Assembly (NCBI RefSeq): GCF_004321985.1
Contig: NZ_SCQN01000042.1
Location: 24,071-88,070, forward strand
Reading direction: 5' to 3'
From: Castellaniella sp.
GTDB taxonomy: Bacteria; Pseudomonadota; Gammaproteobacteria; Burkholderiales; Burkholderiaceae_B
DNA length: 64,000 nt
The notes under the pieces were generated by a model that was not told the origin of the DNA, did no database searches, and worked only from the letters and a program-made list of their open reading frames with translations. Positions 11,432 through 19,970 of this stretch are shown piece after piece (positions within the stretch are counted from its first letter, which is position 1; the number at the start of each line of letters is the position of its first letter). A program made the translations under genes and the position numbers.

Positions 11432-12577
11432 ATGAAACTCAGTACCCGCCTCGGGCTGGCCGCGATGGCCTTTGCATCCACCTCGATGGCCGCATACGCC
11501 GCGCAGCCGCCGATCAGGATCGGTGCGATCATCTCGGCCACCGGCCCTGCAACCTTCCTCGGCGACCCGGAGCTGAAAACGCTCAAGCTCTACGTCGACA
11601 AGATCAACCAGGAGGGCGGGGTCCTCGACCGCAAGCTCGAACTCATCGACTACGACGATGGCAGTGATGCCAGCAAGGCCAACAGCTTCGCCAAGCGCCT
11701 GATCTACGATGACAAGGTCGATGCAATGATCGTCGGGACCACCGGGTCGACGATGGCGGCCATCCCGCTGGCGCAGAAAGCCCATGTCCCGCTCATGTCG
11801 CTGGGCGGGGCCATCGCCATTACCGAGCCCGTCAAGAAGTGGGTCTTCAAGACTCCTCAGACAGACCGCATGGCGGCCGAGAAAGTCTTTCAGGACATGA
11901 AGAACCGCGGCATCACGCAAATCGCCCTGCTGAGCGAAGCCAGCGGCTTCGGCCAGTCCGGCAAGAAGGAATCCGAGGCCATCGCCGGCAAATACGGCAT
12001 CAGCATCATCGAGAACGAGGTCTATAACCCGAAAGACACGGACATGAGCCCCCAGCTCACCAAGATCCGGGGGGACGCAAAGGTCCAGGCGGTCTTCATC
12101 TTCGGGCTGGGACAAGGCCCCGTCATCGCGACACGAAACTACCGGCAACTCGGCATCAAGCAGCCGCTCTATCAGTCGCACGGCGTGGCGTCAGACCAGT
12201 TCATCAAGCTCGCGGGAGATGCGGCCAACGGGGTGCGCCTGCCCTCGCCTGCGCTCATCGTGGCCGACCAGCTGCCGGGCAATGACGCGCAGAAGCCCGT
12301 CGTGAACGCATACATCCAGGCATACAAGGCCCGCTACAACGAAAACGTCTCCACCTTCGGATCCTACGCCTACGACGGCCTCACGATCCTGGTCGACGCC
12401 CTCAAGCGCGCCGGCAGCACCGATAAGGACAAGTTCCGCGACGCGATCGAATCCACACACGGCTACGTGGGGACCACCGGCGTGTTCAACATCACGGCCA
12501 AGGACCACACAGGCCTGGATCTGAGCGCCTTCAAGCTGCTGGAAATCCAGAACGGCCAGTGGAAGCTGCTCGACTGA
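11432..12577 (+). CDS. branched-chain amino-acid-type ABC transporter, periplasmic binding protein
   Basis: 381 residues with a cleavable signal peptide (MKLSTRLGLAAMAFASTSMAAYA, cleavage expected after AYA). A Periplasmic_binding_6/Leu-binding fold follows (IRIGAIISATGPATFLGDPELKTLKLYVDKINQEGG). A GGAGA ribosome-binding site precedes the ATG. It is the first of five liv-type genes directly after the P450. Such systems in catabolic clusters commonly import aromatic or other carboxylic acids instead of amino acids, so the ligand is probably the P450 substrate. This is inference. Confidence 0.92.
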   Translation: MKLSTRLGLAAMAFASTSMAAYAAQPPIRIGAIISATGPATFLGDPELKTLKLYVDKINQEGGVLDRKLELIDYDDGSDASKANSFAKRLIYDDKVDAMIVGTTGSTMAAIPLAQKAHVPLMSLGGAIAITEPVKKWVFKTPQTDRMAAEKVFQDMKNRGITQIALLSEASGFGQSGKKESEAIAGKYGISIIENEVYNPKDTDMSPQLTKIRGDAKVQAVFIFGLGQGPVIATRNYRQLGIKQPLYQSHGVASDQFIKLAGDAANGVRLPSPALIVADQLPGNDAQKPVVNAYIQAYKARYNENVSTFGSYAYDGLTILVDALKRAGSTDKDKFRDAIESTHGYVGTTGVFNITAKDHTGLDLSAFKLLEIQNGQWKLLD

Positions 12578-12659
12578 ATCCCTGTTCCACCTGGGTATGG
12601 GACTGCTGCCCATACCCGCCGCCTTCCCATTGCGATACCGCTGCCGACAAGGACGCACG

Positions 12660-13535
12660 ATGCTCGCGGAATTCCTGCAATTCCTGTTTTCAGGACTGAC
12701 GGTCGGGACCACCTACGCGCTTGCCGCTCTGGGGTTCAACCTGATCTACAACTCCAGCAACGTCATCAACTTCGCCCAGGGCGAATTCATCATGCTGGGC
12801 GGAATGCTGGCCGCCTTCTTCACGCATGCAGGCCTGCACTGGCCCATCGCCTTCGCGCTCGCCATCCTGATTCCCGCGGTTGTGGGCATCCTGCTGGAGA
12901 AGCTCGCCATCGAACCCGTCAAGAACGCCGATACCGTCAGCCTCATCATCATCACGATCGGTGCATCGCTGGTGATCCGTGGCCTGGTGCAGATCTGGCT
13001 GGGCAAGGGCGTACACAACCTGCCCGCGTTCTCCAGCCACGCCCCCTTCTCGATCCTGGGCGCGGTGCTGCTGCCTCAAAGCCTCTGGGTGTTCGGCCTG
13101 GCGGCTGTCGCGCTGGCACTGTTGTGGTATTTCTTCAGCCGGACACTGGCCGGCAAGGCCATGCTCGCTACCGCCTTCAACCGCGTCGCGGCGGAACTGG
13201 CGGGCATCAACACCAACTGGGTGTTGTTCATGAGCTTTGCCATGGCTGCGGCGCTGGGCGCGCTGGCAGGCATCCTGATCACGCCCATCACCCTGACCAC
13301 CTATGACGTGGGCATCATGCTGGGACTCAAGGGATTCGTGGCGGCCGTGGTCGGCGGACTGGGCAACGGCCTGGGAGCCGTGGTGGGCGGGCTGCTGGTG
13401 GGCGTACTCGAAGCGATGGGCGCAGGCTACATTTCGTCGGCCTACAAAGATGCAATCCCCTTCATCCTGATCCTGCTGATTCTGTTCTTCATGCCGAGAG
13501 GCCTCCTGGGCGGCAAGTCCACGGACCGTGTGTAG
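12660..13535 (+). CDS. liv-type ABC transporter permease (LivH)
   Basis: A 291-residue inner-membrane protein starting MLAEFLQFLFSGLTVGTTYALAALGFNLIYN. It has the LivH segment NFAQGEFIMLGG and about eight hydrophobic helices. The C-terminal stretch GLKGFVAAVVGGLGNGLGAVVGGLLVGVLE is the conserved coupling region. It lies 82 bp after the binding-protein gene and 2 bp before the second permease gene, in one operon. Confidence 0.93.
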   Translation: MLAEFLQFLFSGLTVGTTYALAALGFNLIYNSSNVINFAQGEFIMLGGMLAAFFTHAGLHWPIAFALAILIPAVVGILLEKLAIEPVKNADTVSLIIITIGASLVIRGLVQIWLGKGVHNLPAFSSHAPFSILGAVLLPQSLWVFGLAAVALALLWYFFSRTLAGKAMLATAFNRVAAELAGINTNWVLFMSFAMAAALGALAGILITPITLTTYDVGIMLGLKGFVAAVVGGLGNGLGAVVGGLLVGVLEAMGAGYISSAYKDAIPFILILLILFFMPRGLLGGKSTDRV

Positions 13536-13537
13536 CC

Positions 13538-14470
13538 ATGCGAAAAAACACTTATCGCGAGTTGCTCCTGCTCGCCGCCATCCTTGTCATCGTGCCCTTT
13601 GCCGCGCCCAACAGCTTCTATCTGGACATCGCGGTCATGATGTGCATCAACGCCGTCATCGTGCTGAGCCTGAACCTGCTGGTCGGGTTCGCCGGGCAGA
13701 TCAGCCTGGGCCACGCGGGGTTCGTGGGTATCGGCGCCTACGCTTCGGCGGTGCTCCCCACCCAGCTGGGCTGGCATCCCCTCCCAGCGATGCTCACAGG
13801 CGCCGTCGTGACCGGTCTGCTCGCGCTGCTCGTAGCGCGCCCCATCCTCCGGCTGAAGGGCCACTACCTGGCCATGGCCACGCTGGGCCTGGGCATCATC
13901 ATCAACATCGCCATCCGCAACGAGTCAACGTGGACCGGTGGCCCCGACGGCATCTCCGTCCCGGGCATGGACATCTTCGGCATCGACATTTCCAGCGAAA
14001 CCCAGTGGTACTGGATCTGCGCCACACTACTCTTCCTGTGCGTCCTGGGTGCGATCAATCTGATCGACTCCCCGTTCGGACGGGCCCTGCGCGGCCTGCA
14101 CGGCTCCGAGATCGCCTCGCAGGTCGTCGGCATCAACGTCACGCGCTACAAGTCCGGGATATTCGTGCTCTCTGCGATCATGGCCAGCCTCATGGGCAGC
14201 ATCACGGCACACTACGTGGGGTTCATCAGCCCCGACGTCGCCGATTTCTTCCACTCGATCGAAATCATCACCATGGTCGTCGTGGGCGGCATGGCGTCGA
14301 TCTTCGGTTCAATCGTGGGGGCCGTCCTGCTCACGGCGCTTCCCCAGGTCCTTGCCGGGTTTGAAGGCTGGGAAACCGTCACTTTCGGCGCCATCCTCAT
14401 GCTCTTCATGATTTTTCTCCCAAGGGGGATCGTCCCCACCCTCGCGGCTCGCTATGGCAGGAAGGATTGA
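13538..14470 (+). CDS. liv-type ABC transporter permease (LivM)
   Basis: A 310-residue polytopic membrane protein. It has the LivM hallmarks LLVGFAGQISLGHAGFVGIGAYASAVL near the N-terminus and EIITMVVVGGMASIFGSIVGAVLLTALPQ near the C-terminus. It pairs with the LivH-type protein encoded 2 bp upstream to form the translocation pore. The ATPase gene starts 3 bp downstream, so translational coupling is likely. Confidence 0.93.
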   Translation: MRKNTYRELLLLAAILVIVPFAAPNSFYLDIAVMMCINAVIVLSLNLLVGFAGQISLGHAGFVGIGAYASAVLPTQLGWHPLPAMLTGAVVTGLLALLVARPILRLKGHYLAMATLGLGIIINIAIRNESTWTGGPDGISVPGMDIFGIDISSETQWYWICATLLFLCVLGAINLIDSPFGRALRGLHGSEIASQVVGINVTRYKSGIFVLSAIMASLMGSITAHYVGFISPDVADFFHSIEIITMVVVGGMASIFGSIVGAVLLTALPQVLAGFEGWETVTFGAILMLFMIFLPRGIVPTLAARYGRKD

Positions 14471-14473
14471 GCC

Positions 14474-15235
14474 ATGGCCCTACTTGAAGTCCAAGATCTC
14501 TCCATCCACTTCGGCAACGTCCAGGCGGTTCAGGAAGTCAGCTTCACGGTGGACGAAGGCATCATCTATTCCGTAATCGGCCCGAACGGCGCCGGCAAGA
14601 CCACGCTCTTCAACCTGGTCACGGGGATCTATCAGCCGACATCTGGTGCCATCCGCCTGCAGGGACAGCCGATTCAAGGGCGCAAACCCGAAGAACTGGC
14701 CAGACTCGGCATGGCAAGGACCTTCCAGAATCTGCAGGTCTGGATGAACATGACGGCCATCGAGAACGTGATGGTCGGTGCCCACCTGCGACTCGAAAGG
14801 AACATCTTCAAGGCCATCTTCCGCACACCAGGCCTGCGCCGAAACGACGAGAAGCTGAAGGCCGAAGCAGCGGACTGGATGAGCTACGTCGGACTGGGCG
14901 ACTACGTCGGCGCGCGTGCCGACAGCATGCCCTATGGAGCGCTCAAGCGGCTCGAAATCGCCCGGGCGCTCGCCATGCGGCCCCGTATCCTTTTCCTGGA
15001 CGAGCCCGCCGCAGGCCTCAACCCCAAGGAGACGCAGGATGTGGACGCTCTGGTCCGCAAGATCGCAGCATCGGGAATCACCACAGTCCTGGTCGAACAC
15101 GACATGAAAATGGTCATGAATCTCTCCGACCGGATCCTGGTGCTGGACTACGGCAAGCGTCTCGCCGAAGGAACTGGCCCCGAGATCCGGCAGGACCCCA
15201 AAGTCATCGCCGCCTACCTGGGCAGAAAATCCTGA
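14474..15235 (+). CDS. liv-type ABC transporter ATP-binding protein (LivG)
   Basis: 253 residues. Walker A is GPNGAGKTT, the Q-loop region is RTFQNLQVW, the signature-like segment is PYGALKRLEIARAL (a degenerate LSGGQ, common in LivG), Walker B is ILFLDEPAAGLNP and the switch His is in LVEHDMKMVM. The C-terminal VIAAYLGRK is the LivG ending. It energises import together with the LivF-type subunit encoded next. Confidence 0.93.
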   Translation: MALLEVQDLSIHFGNVQAVQEVSFTVDEGIIYSVIGPNGAGKTTLFNLVTGIYQPTSGAIRLQGQPIQGRKPEELARLGMARTFQNLQVWMNMTAIENVMVGAHLRLERNIFKAIFRTPGLRRNDEKLKAEAADWMSYVGLGDYVGARADSMPYGALKRLEIARALAMRPRILFLDEPAAGLNPKETQDVDALVRKIAASGITTVLVEHDMKMVMNLSDRILVLDYGKRLAEGTGPEIRQDPKVIAAYLGRKS

Positions 15236-15245
15236 AGAGACTCCC

Positions 15246-16019
15246 ATGCACACACCGACAGGACCCTTCACGGAATCACAAAACGCGCTGCCCGAGACGC
15301 CCTCGGGCCGACCCGCCTTGCTGCGCATCCTGGATCTCCGGACAGCCTACGGACGCATCGAGGCGCTCAAAGGAATCAGCCTCGAAATCCACAAGGGAGA
15401 GCTCGTCACCCTCATTGGGGCCAACGGCGCCGGCAAGACGACCACACTGCGCACTTTGTCCGGAATACAGCCCATCACGGGCGGCCACATCCTCTTCGAC
15501 GGAAAAGACATCTCTCACCTGCGCTCGGATTTGCGCGTACGCGCCGGAATCTGCCAAAGTCCCGAAGGACGGCAGGTATTCAGTCCGCTATCGATCGAGG
15601 ACAACCTGCGGCTGGGCGCCTACTCGGCGCCGAGGGTCTACGTCGAGCAGGACCTGGAGCGGATCTACGCACTATTTCCCATCCTGAAGGAGAAACGCCA
15701 CCTGCCCGCAGGCACGCTCTCGGGCGGACAGCAGCAGATGCTCGCCATCAGCCGGGCCCTGATGGGGCGGCCGCGCCTGCTGCTGCTCGACGAACCGTCG
15801 ATGGGACTGGCACCATTGCTCGTCGAAGAAGTCTTCAACGTCATCCGCAGCCTGAAGGCGGAAGGAATGACGATTCTTCTGGTGGAACAGAACGCCGGCG
15901 ATGCGCTTGCCATCGCCGATCGCGGGTACGTGCTGGAAACGGGGCGTATCGTGCTGGCGGGATCGGGGCAGGATCTGAGCGAAAACGAAGAGGTGCGGGC
16001 CGCCTACCTGGGCATGTAG
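15246..16019 (+). CDS. liv-type ABC transporter ATP-binding protein (LivF)
   Basis: 257 residues. Walker A is GANGAGKTTT, the signature is LSGGQQQMLAISRALM, Walker B is LLLLDEPSMGLAP and the switch region is LVEQNAGDAL. About 25 residues precede the usual LivF start (LLRILDLRTAYGRIEALKG). The ATG at 15246 has a GAAGAGA site but a later start is possible. It is the last gene of the operon; its stop lies 7 bp from that of the convergent IclR gene. Confidence 0.92.
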   Translation: MHTPTGPFTESQNALPETPSGRPALLRILDLRTAYGRIEALKGISLEIHKGELVTLIGANGAGKTTTLRTLSGIQPITGGHILFDGKDISHLRSDLRVRAGICQSPEGRQVFSPLSIEDNLRLGAYSAPRVYVEQDLERIYALFPILKEKRHLPAGTLSGGQQQMLAISRALMGRPRLLLLDEPSMGLAPLLVEEVFNVIRSLKAEGMTILLVEQNAGDALAIADRGYVLETGRIVLAGSGQDLSENEEVRAAYLGM

Positions 16020-16026
16020 GACGGTG

Positions 16027-16752
16027 TCAGGACTTCCTGTCCGGGGCCAGGGAGATTCGCTGGCAGGCGGCGAGCAGCGCGCGGGCGGGCTTTCCATTCG
16101 CACCCGTGTCCAGCGACGACGCCGGACCCACCAGCGTCAGGGCCAGCACGGGCCTGCCCTGCTCGTCGAAAACGGGCGCTGAAATGGCATTGATGCCGGC
16201 GACGTGTTCACCTTCGACCGCCGCAAAACCTTTTTCACGGATTTCAGCCCGTATTCGCGCGGAAAGCACGCTGGAGGATTCCTCACGCCATACCGCGAAC
16301 ACACGCCCCGTCGCCGACGACACCGCATCCAGGACGGCGCCTTCTGCGATCGAAATCGCCACGACCCGCGACGGCTGGAAGACCCTGACCGCAGTGGCGC
16401 CGCCCACGCCCCAGACCGCCACGAAGCAGGTCTCGCCTTGAGACTGGGAGAGGAGACGCGCCTCATCGATCGCGAGGTTGAGCGTGCTTTGATGCGTGAG
16501 CCAGCGCAGCGCCAGATCGCGCATGGCCGGACCGAGATCGTACAAGGCAGTCGACGGATCCTGCGTCACCCAGCCCGCCCGCTGCAGACTGACCAGGTAA
16601 CGGTAGGCCTTGGCCCGGTGCATGCCCGCTTCGCGCGCCAGATCGGACAAGCTGCACGGTTCGCTGCGGCGGGACAGGCAACCAAACAAGGACAGGCCGA
16701 TCTCGACCGACTGTACCCCTTGAGCAGCCTCCAGTTTCTCGGTTTGGCTCAT
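16027..16752 (-). CDS. IclR-family regulator, probable HmgR
   Basis: 241 residues from the ATG at 16752 (MSQTEKLEAAQGVQSVEIGLSLFGCL), preceded by AGGG; a GTG at 16788 without a ribosome-binding site is an alternative. The helix-turn-helix is CSLSDLAREAGMHRAKAYRYLVSLQRAGWV. The effector domain has DAVSSATGRVFAVW and GINAISAPVFDEQGRPVLALTLVGP. It is divergent from hmgA. IclR-type HmgR represses homogentisate genes in pseudomonads, so the same role is inferred here from position. Confidence 0.85.
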   Translation of the reverse strand: MSQTEKLEAAQGVQSVEIGLSLFGCLSRRSEPCSLSDLAREAGMHRAKAYRYLVSLQRAGWVTQDPSTALYDLGPAMRDLALRWLTHQSTLNLAIDEARLLSQSQGETCFVAVWGVGGATAVRVFQPSRVVAISIAEGAVLDAVSSATGRVFAVWREESSSVLSARIRAEIREKGFAAVEGEHVAGINAISAPVFDEQGRPVLALTLVGPASSLDTGANGKPARALLAACQRISLAPDRKS

Positions 16753-16812
16753 CGTGACCCTATGAAATGGCTTGACGCCACTCTCCACTCATTTTAAGCT
16801 GTTGTACTAATA

Positions 16813-16825
16813 ATAACATCGTTAT
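16813..16825. promoter_or_regulatory. candidate regulator palindrome upstream of hmgA
   Basis: The inverted repeat ATAAC-ATC-GTTAT lies 28 bp before the hmgA ATG at 16853 and 60 bp from the IclR start, in an AT-rich pocket of otherwise GC-rich DNA. It is a candidate operator for the divergent IclR protein. No binding evidence exists. Confidence 0.4.
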
Positions 16826-16852
16826 GGAATGAATAACAATCTGGAGCATCCA

Positions 16853-18157
16853 ATGGTTGGCAATCTCTCTTCTTCTCTCAAGTACATGAGCGGATTCGGC
16901 AACGAATTCGCCACCGAAGCCTTGCCGGGCGCACTGCCCGTCGGGCGCAACAGCCCCCAGGTGGCCCCCTACGGTCTATATGCCGAACAGCTGTCGGGGA
17001 CGGCTTTCACGCTGCCGCGACATCTGAATCGCCGTTCTTGGCTGTACCGCATCCGCCCCGCAGCCATGCACCATCCATTCGAGCCCTTCCACGCGGGCGC
17101 CGGCTGGCTCAGCGATTTCAACCAGGTGCCCACCCCGCCCGACCAGCTCCGCTGGGACCCATTGCCGCTGCCTGAACACGGCGTGGTCGTCGATTTCATC
17201 GACGGTATGACGACCATGGGCGGTAATGCGGGCTGCGGCATCCACATCTACACCGCCAATTGCTCGATGCGGGACCGCTACTTCTACGATGCCGACGGCG
17301 AACTGCTGATCGTCCCGCAACAGGGACGGCTGGTACTGGCTACTGAACTGGGCACGCTGGAAGTCGAACCCCAGGAAATCGCCGTCATCCCGCGCGGCGT
17401 ACGATTCCAGGTGCATCTGCCCGATGGCGAGGCACGCGGCTACGTCTGCGAAAATTATGGTGAATACTTCAAGCTGCCCGACCTGGGCGTCATCGGCTCC
17501 AACGGGCTGGCCAACCCCAGAGACTTCCTCACCCCGGTCGCTGCGTACGAGGACAAGGAAGGCGATTTCGAGCTGATCGCCAAATTCCAGGGCCACTTCT
17601 GGCGCGCACGCATCGATCACTCCCCTCTGGATGTGGTTGCATGGCACGGCACACACGCGCCGTACAAATACGACCTGCGCCGCTTCTGCGCCGTTGGGTC
17701 CATCACCCGCGACCATCCCGACCCATCGATTTTCTTGGTCCTGCACGCGCCCAGCGCGGTTCCTGGCCTGGACACCATCGACTTCGCGATCTTCGCGCCA
17801 CGGGTGCTGGCCATGCAGGACACGTTCCGCCCGCCCTGGTTCCACCGCAACATCGCCAGCGAATTCATGGGACTGGTGCACGGCGCCTACGATGCAAAGG
17901 CGGAAGGCTTCCTGCCAGGGGGCGCGTCCCTGCACAACTGCATGACCGGGCACGGTCCCGATGCCGATACCTTCGAAAAGGCCAGCCGCGCCGACACCAC
18001 GAAGGCCGATTACGTGACCGACACCATGGCCATCATGTTCGAGACACCCTCGGTCATCCACCCCACGCCGTTCGCGTTGGACGCCAAGCAGCGACAGCAC
18101 GAGTACTACCGTTGCTGGCAGGATCTGAAGAAGCACTTCGATCCGAAGCAGGTCTGA
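16853..18157 (+). CDS. hmgA: homogentisate 1,2-dioxygenase
   Basis: 434 residues. This Fe(II) enzyme opens homogentisate to maleylacetoacetate. The iron ligands align with the human enzyme: His331 and Glu337 in [10 protein letters not shown] and His367 in MTGHGPD. The N-terminal [19 protein letters not shown] and [17 protein letters not shown] are family hallmarks. The ATG at 16853 has CTGGAG at -7; an in-frame ATG at 16829 has no ribosome-binding site. The next two enzymes of the route, fumarylacetoacetase and maleylacetoacetate isomerase, are encoded 11 kb away at 29483-31152. No hppD is seen, so homogentisate need not come from tyrosine. Confidence 0.95.
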   Translation: MVGNLSSSLKYMSGFGNEFATEALPGALPVGRNSPQVAPYGLYAEQLSGTAFTLPRHLNRRSWLYRIRPAAMHHPFEPFHAGAGWLSDFNQVPTPPDQLRWDPLPLPEHGVVVDFIDGMTTMGGNAGCGIHIYTANCSMRDRYFYDADGELLIVPQQGRLVLATELGTLEVEPQEIAVIPRGVRFQVHLPDGEARGYVCENYGEYFKLPDLGVIGSNGLANPRDFLTPVAAYEDKEGDFELIAKFQGHFWRARIDHSPLDVVAWHGTHAPYKYDLRRFCAVGSITRDHPDPSIFLVLHAPSAVPGLDTIDFAIFAPRVLAMQDTFRPPWFHRNIASEFMGLVHGAYDAKAEGFLPGGASLHNCMTGHGPDADTFEKASRADTTKADYVTDTMAIMFETPSVIHPTPFALDAKQRQHEYYRCWQDLKKHFDPKQV

Positions 18158-18185
18158 CTACTGGCCGCGTGCCGGCCGGCATTCC

Positions 18186-18935
18186 CTATCGGGGGCCGAC
18201 CGCCGGGATCTTGTCCAGCCTGGCGGCCAGCTCAGGAAGATACGGTCCCCCCGCATCGTCCGGCGCCGACTTTCTGCTCAGGCGCTCGTAGTTTTCCTTC
18301 AGCAGAATGCCGGCAAAGTAGATGTGTTCACGCATCAGCTGCTCGGCCCGGGCGGCGTCGCGCTCGATCACGGCATCGACGATGCGGTGGTGATCACTAT
18401 GCGACCGATCGATCACGCGATGGTCGTCCCACAGCATGATGCGGTCTGAAGCAAAAGGCGCCGCCTGGGCCTGATTGGTGAAGCGGCTCACCCAGGAATT
18501 CCCCGCCGCCGACAACAGCGTCTCGTGCAGCGTGATGTTCATCTGCTGGTAGGGCTGATGATCTTCCGGCAGCAGCCGGCCCTTGGACAGAATCGCATCA
18601 CCCTGCGCAAGGCAGGCCTTCAACTGGCTGACTGCCGGATTCGACAAGCCCTTCTGGGCCGCGCACCGGCACGCCAGGCCTTCCAGTACCGCACGGACCT
18701 CGTACGCACCAATGATGTCCTCGTATTGATACACCCGCACCGTGTAGCCGCGCTTGGGCTGATGCTCCAGCAGACCCTCGTTGCCGAGATTGGCCAACGC
18801 GGCGCGGATGGGCGTTCGCGACACGCCCAGCTTCTGAGCCAGGGGGATTTCCTCCAGGCGATCGCCTGGCGCCAGTACCCCCTGCAGCACCCAGCTCCGG
18901 AGCGTCTGGGTGATATGGTCAGCCAAAGTGTTCAT
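18186..18935 (-). CDS. GntR-family regulator, FCD subgroup
   Basis: 249 residues: a winged helix (LAPGDRLEEIPLAQKLGVSRTPIRAALANLGNEGLLEHQPKRGYTV) and an all-helical FCD ligand domain (IGAYEVRAVLEGLACRCAA, then SHSDHHRIVDAVIERDAARAEQLMREHI, with the metal-binding His residues expected of the group). It is divergent from the SDR/liv/KstD-like operon starting at 19145. Two TGTATACA palindromes in the intergenic region fit FCD-type operators, so it probably represses both itself and that operon. Confidence 0.92.
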   Translation of the reverse strand: MNTLADHITQTLRSWVLQGVLAPGDRLEEIPLAQKLGVSRTPIRAALANLGNEGLLEHQPKRGYTVRVYQYEDIIGAYEVRAVLEGLACRCAAQKGLSNPAVSQLKACLAQGDAILSKGRLLPEDHQPYQQMNITLHETLLSAAGNSWVSRFTNQAQAAPFASDRIMLWDDHRVIDRSHSDHHRIVDAVIERDAARAEQLMREHIYFAGILLKENYERLSRKSAPDDAGGPYLPELAARLDKIPAVGPR

Positions 18936-18943
18936 ATCGCTAT

Positions 18944-18951
18944 TGTATACA
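18944..18951. promoter_or_regulatory. GntR/FCD operator half of a pair (TGTATACA)
   Basis: A perfect palindrome TGTATACA within ATTGTATACATGA lies 8 bp upstream of the GntR gene start. It is identical to a second copy at 19121-19128. FCD-type regulators commonly bind such T-x-GTATAC-x-A sites; the assignment here is inference. Confidence 0.6.
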
Positions 18952-18975
18952 TGAGGAGATCTTCATGGACTATCA

Positions 18976-18994
18976 CCTCAGCTTATTACTGAGG
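18976..18994. other. short hairpin in the GntR/SDR intergenic region
   Basis: The inverted repeat CCTCAG (18976-18981) with CTGAGG (18989-18994) has a 7-nt loop and is followed by GGTTTAAGG. It could be a leader hairpin or attenuator of the downstream operon, or have no role. Confidence 0.25.
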
Positions 18995-19120
18995 GGTTTA
19001 AGGGGAATCACTAATGACCCGGCCCAATCTGTCTATGCATAATAGGCTCTCCAAGCTTGACTGGTGGCTCATGCATCACCCTTTTCCAGGTGATGACGTC
19101 GGGCACCTGAAGGGCCATCA

Positions 19121-19128
19121 TGTATACA
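19121..19128. promoter_or_regulatory. second GntR/FCD operator (TGTATACA)
   Basis: A TGTATACA palindrome within CATGTATACAAAA, 16 bp before the ATG at 19145. It repeats the site at 18944-18951, 177 bp away, so one dimer site lies next to each divergent gene. DNA looping or separate repression of both promoters is possible. Confidence 0.6.
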
Positions 19129-19144
19129 AAATAGGCGTCAAACC

Positions 19145-19924
19145 ATGCAGCACACTCCCCCCGGGCACCTTCGGCTGGCCCTGGTCACAGGCGCCGGCGG
19201 CGGGATGGGCACACAGATCTGCCAACGGCTGGCCCGCGATGGCTACCGCGTGATTTCATGCGACATTTCGGCTGATCGGGCACGTGCCGCCGTCAAGGAT
19301 CTGGATGGCTCCCACTTCTGGCGGGCTTTCGATGTCAGCGACGAGGACCAGGTCGACCAGACCTTCAACGCCATCGAGAAAGATCTGGGCTCTATCACCG
19401 CCGTGGTGTGCGCGGCCGGGCTGCTGCTGTTTCAGCCCGACGGCGAGCGCCCGCTCATCAAGACCACTTCGCTGGATTTATGGGAGCGCAGCATGAGCGT
19501 GAACGCACGCGGTGTTTTCCTGTGCGCTCGCGCCTACATCCGCCACCGCGAAGCGCGCCCGGTCGAAAACGGCCGATTCATTACCTTCAGCTCAGTGGCC
19601 GCCCAGCTTGGCGGCTATCGGTCCAGCGCCTCCTACATCGCTTCGAAAGCGGCTGTGCTCGGTCTGACCAAGGCCATGGCGCGGGAAGTCTCGCACATGG
19701 GGATCACGGTCAACAACATCGCGCCCGGACTGATCGACACAGAGATGCTGCGCAGCACGGTCACCAGCAGCGGCGCCCTGCAGGCGGCGGCCGAAGCCAT
19801 TCCGCTGGGGCGCATCGGCACCTCCGACGAAGTCGCTGCCGCCGTCGGTTTTTTGGCCTCGCCCGAGGCCGGTTACATCACGGGCAGCGTCATCGATGTC
19901 AACGGTGGCTACCGCATGCAATAG
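19145..19924 (+). CDS. short-chain dehydrogenase/reductase
   Basis: 259 residues, classical SDR fold. The nucleotide-binding motif is TGAGGGMG (15-22). Asn120, Ser150, Tyr164 and Lys168 (in SYIASK) form the catalytic tetrad. Asp40 after the second beta strand favours NAD(H). It interconverts an alcohol and a ketone; the substrate is unknown. It is the first gene of an operon that continues into the second liv-type transporter, two more SDRs and a ketosteroid-dehydrogenase-like flavoprotein. A role in oxidising a ring hydroxyl of the imported compound is inferred. Confidence 0.9.
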   Translation: MQHTPPGHLRLALVTGAGGGMGTQICQRLARDGYRVISCDISADRARAAVKDLDGSHFWRAFDVSDEDQVDQTFNAIEKDLGSITAVVCAAGLLLFQPDGERPLIKTTSLDLWERSMSVNARGVFLCARAYIRHREARPVENGRFITFSSVAAQLGGYRSSASYIASKAAVLGLTKAMAREVSHMGITVNNIAPGLIDTEMLRSTVTSSGALQAAAEAIPLGRIGTSDEVAAAVGFLASPEAGYITGSVIDVNGGYRMQ

Positions 19925-19970
19925 GCCTCGCCGAGACCACATGCACCATCCAAGTTCACGAGGAGTCAAC

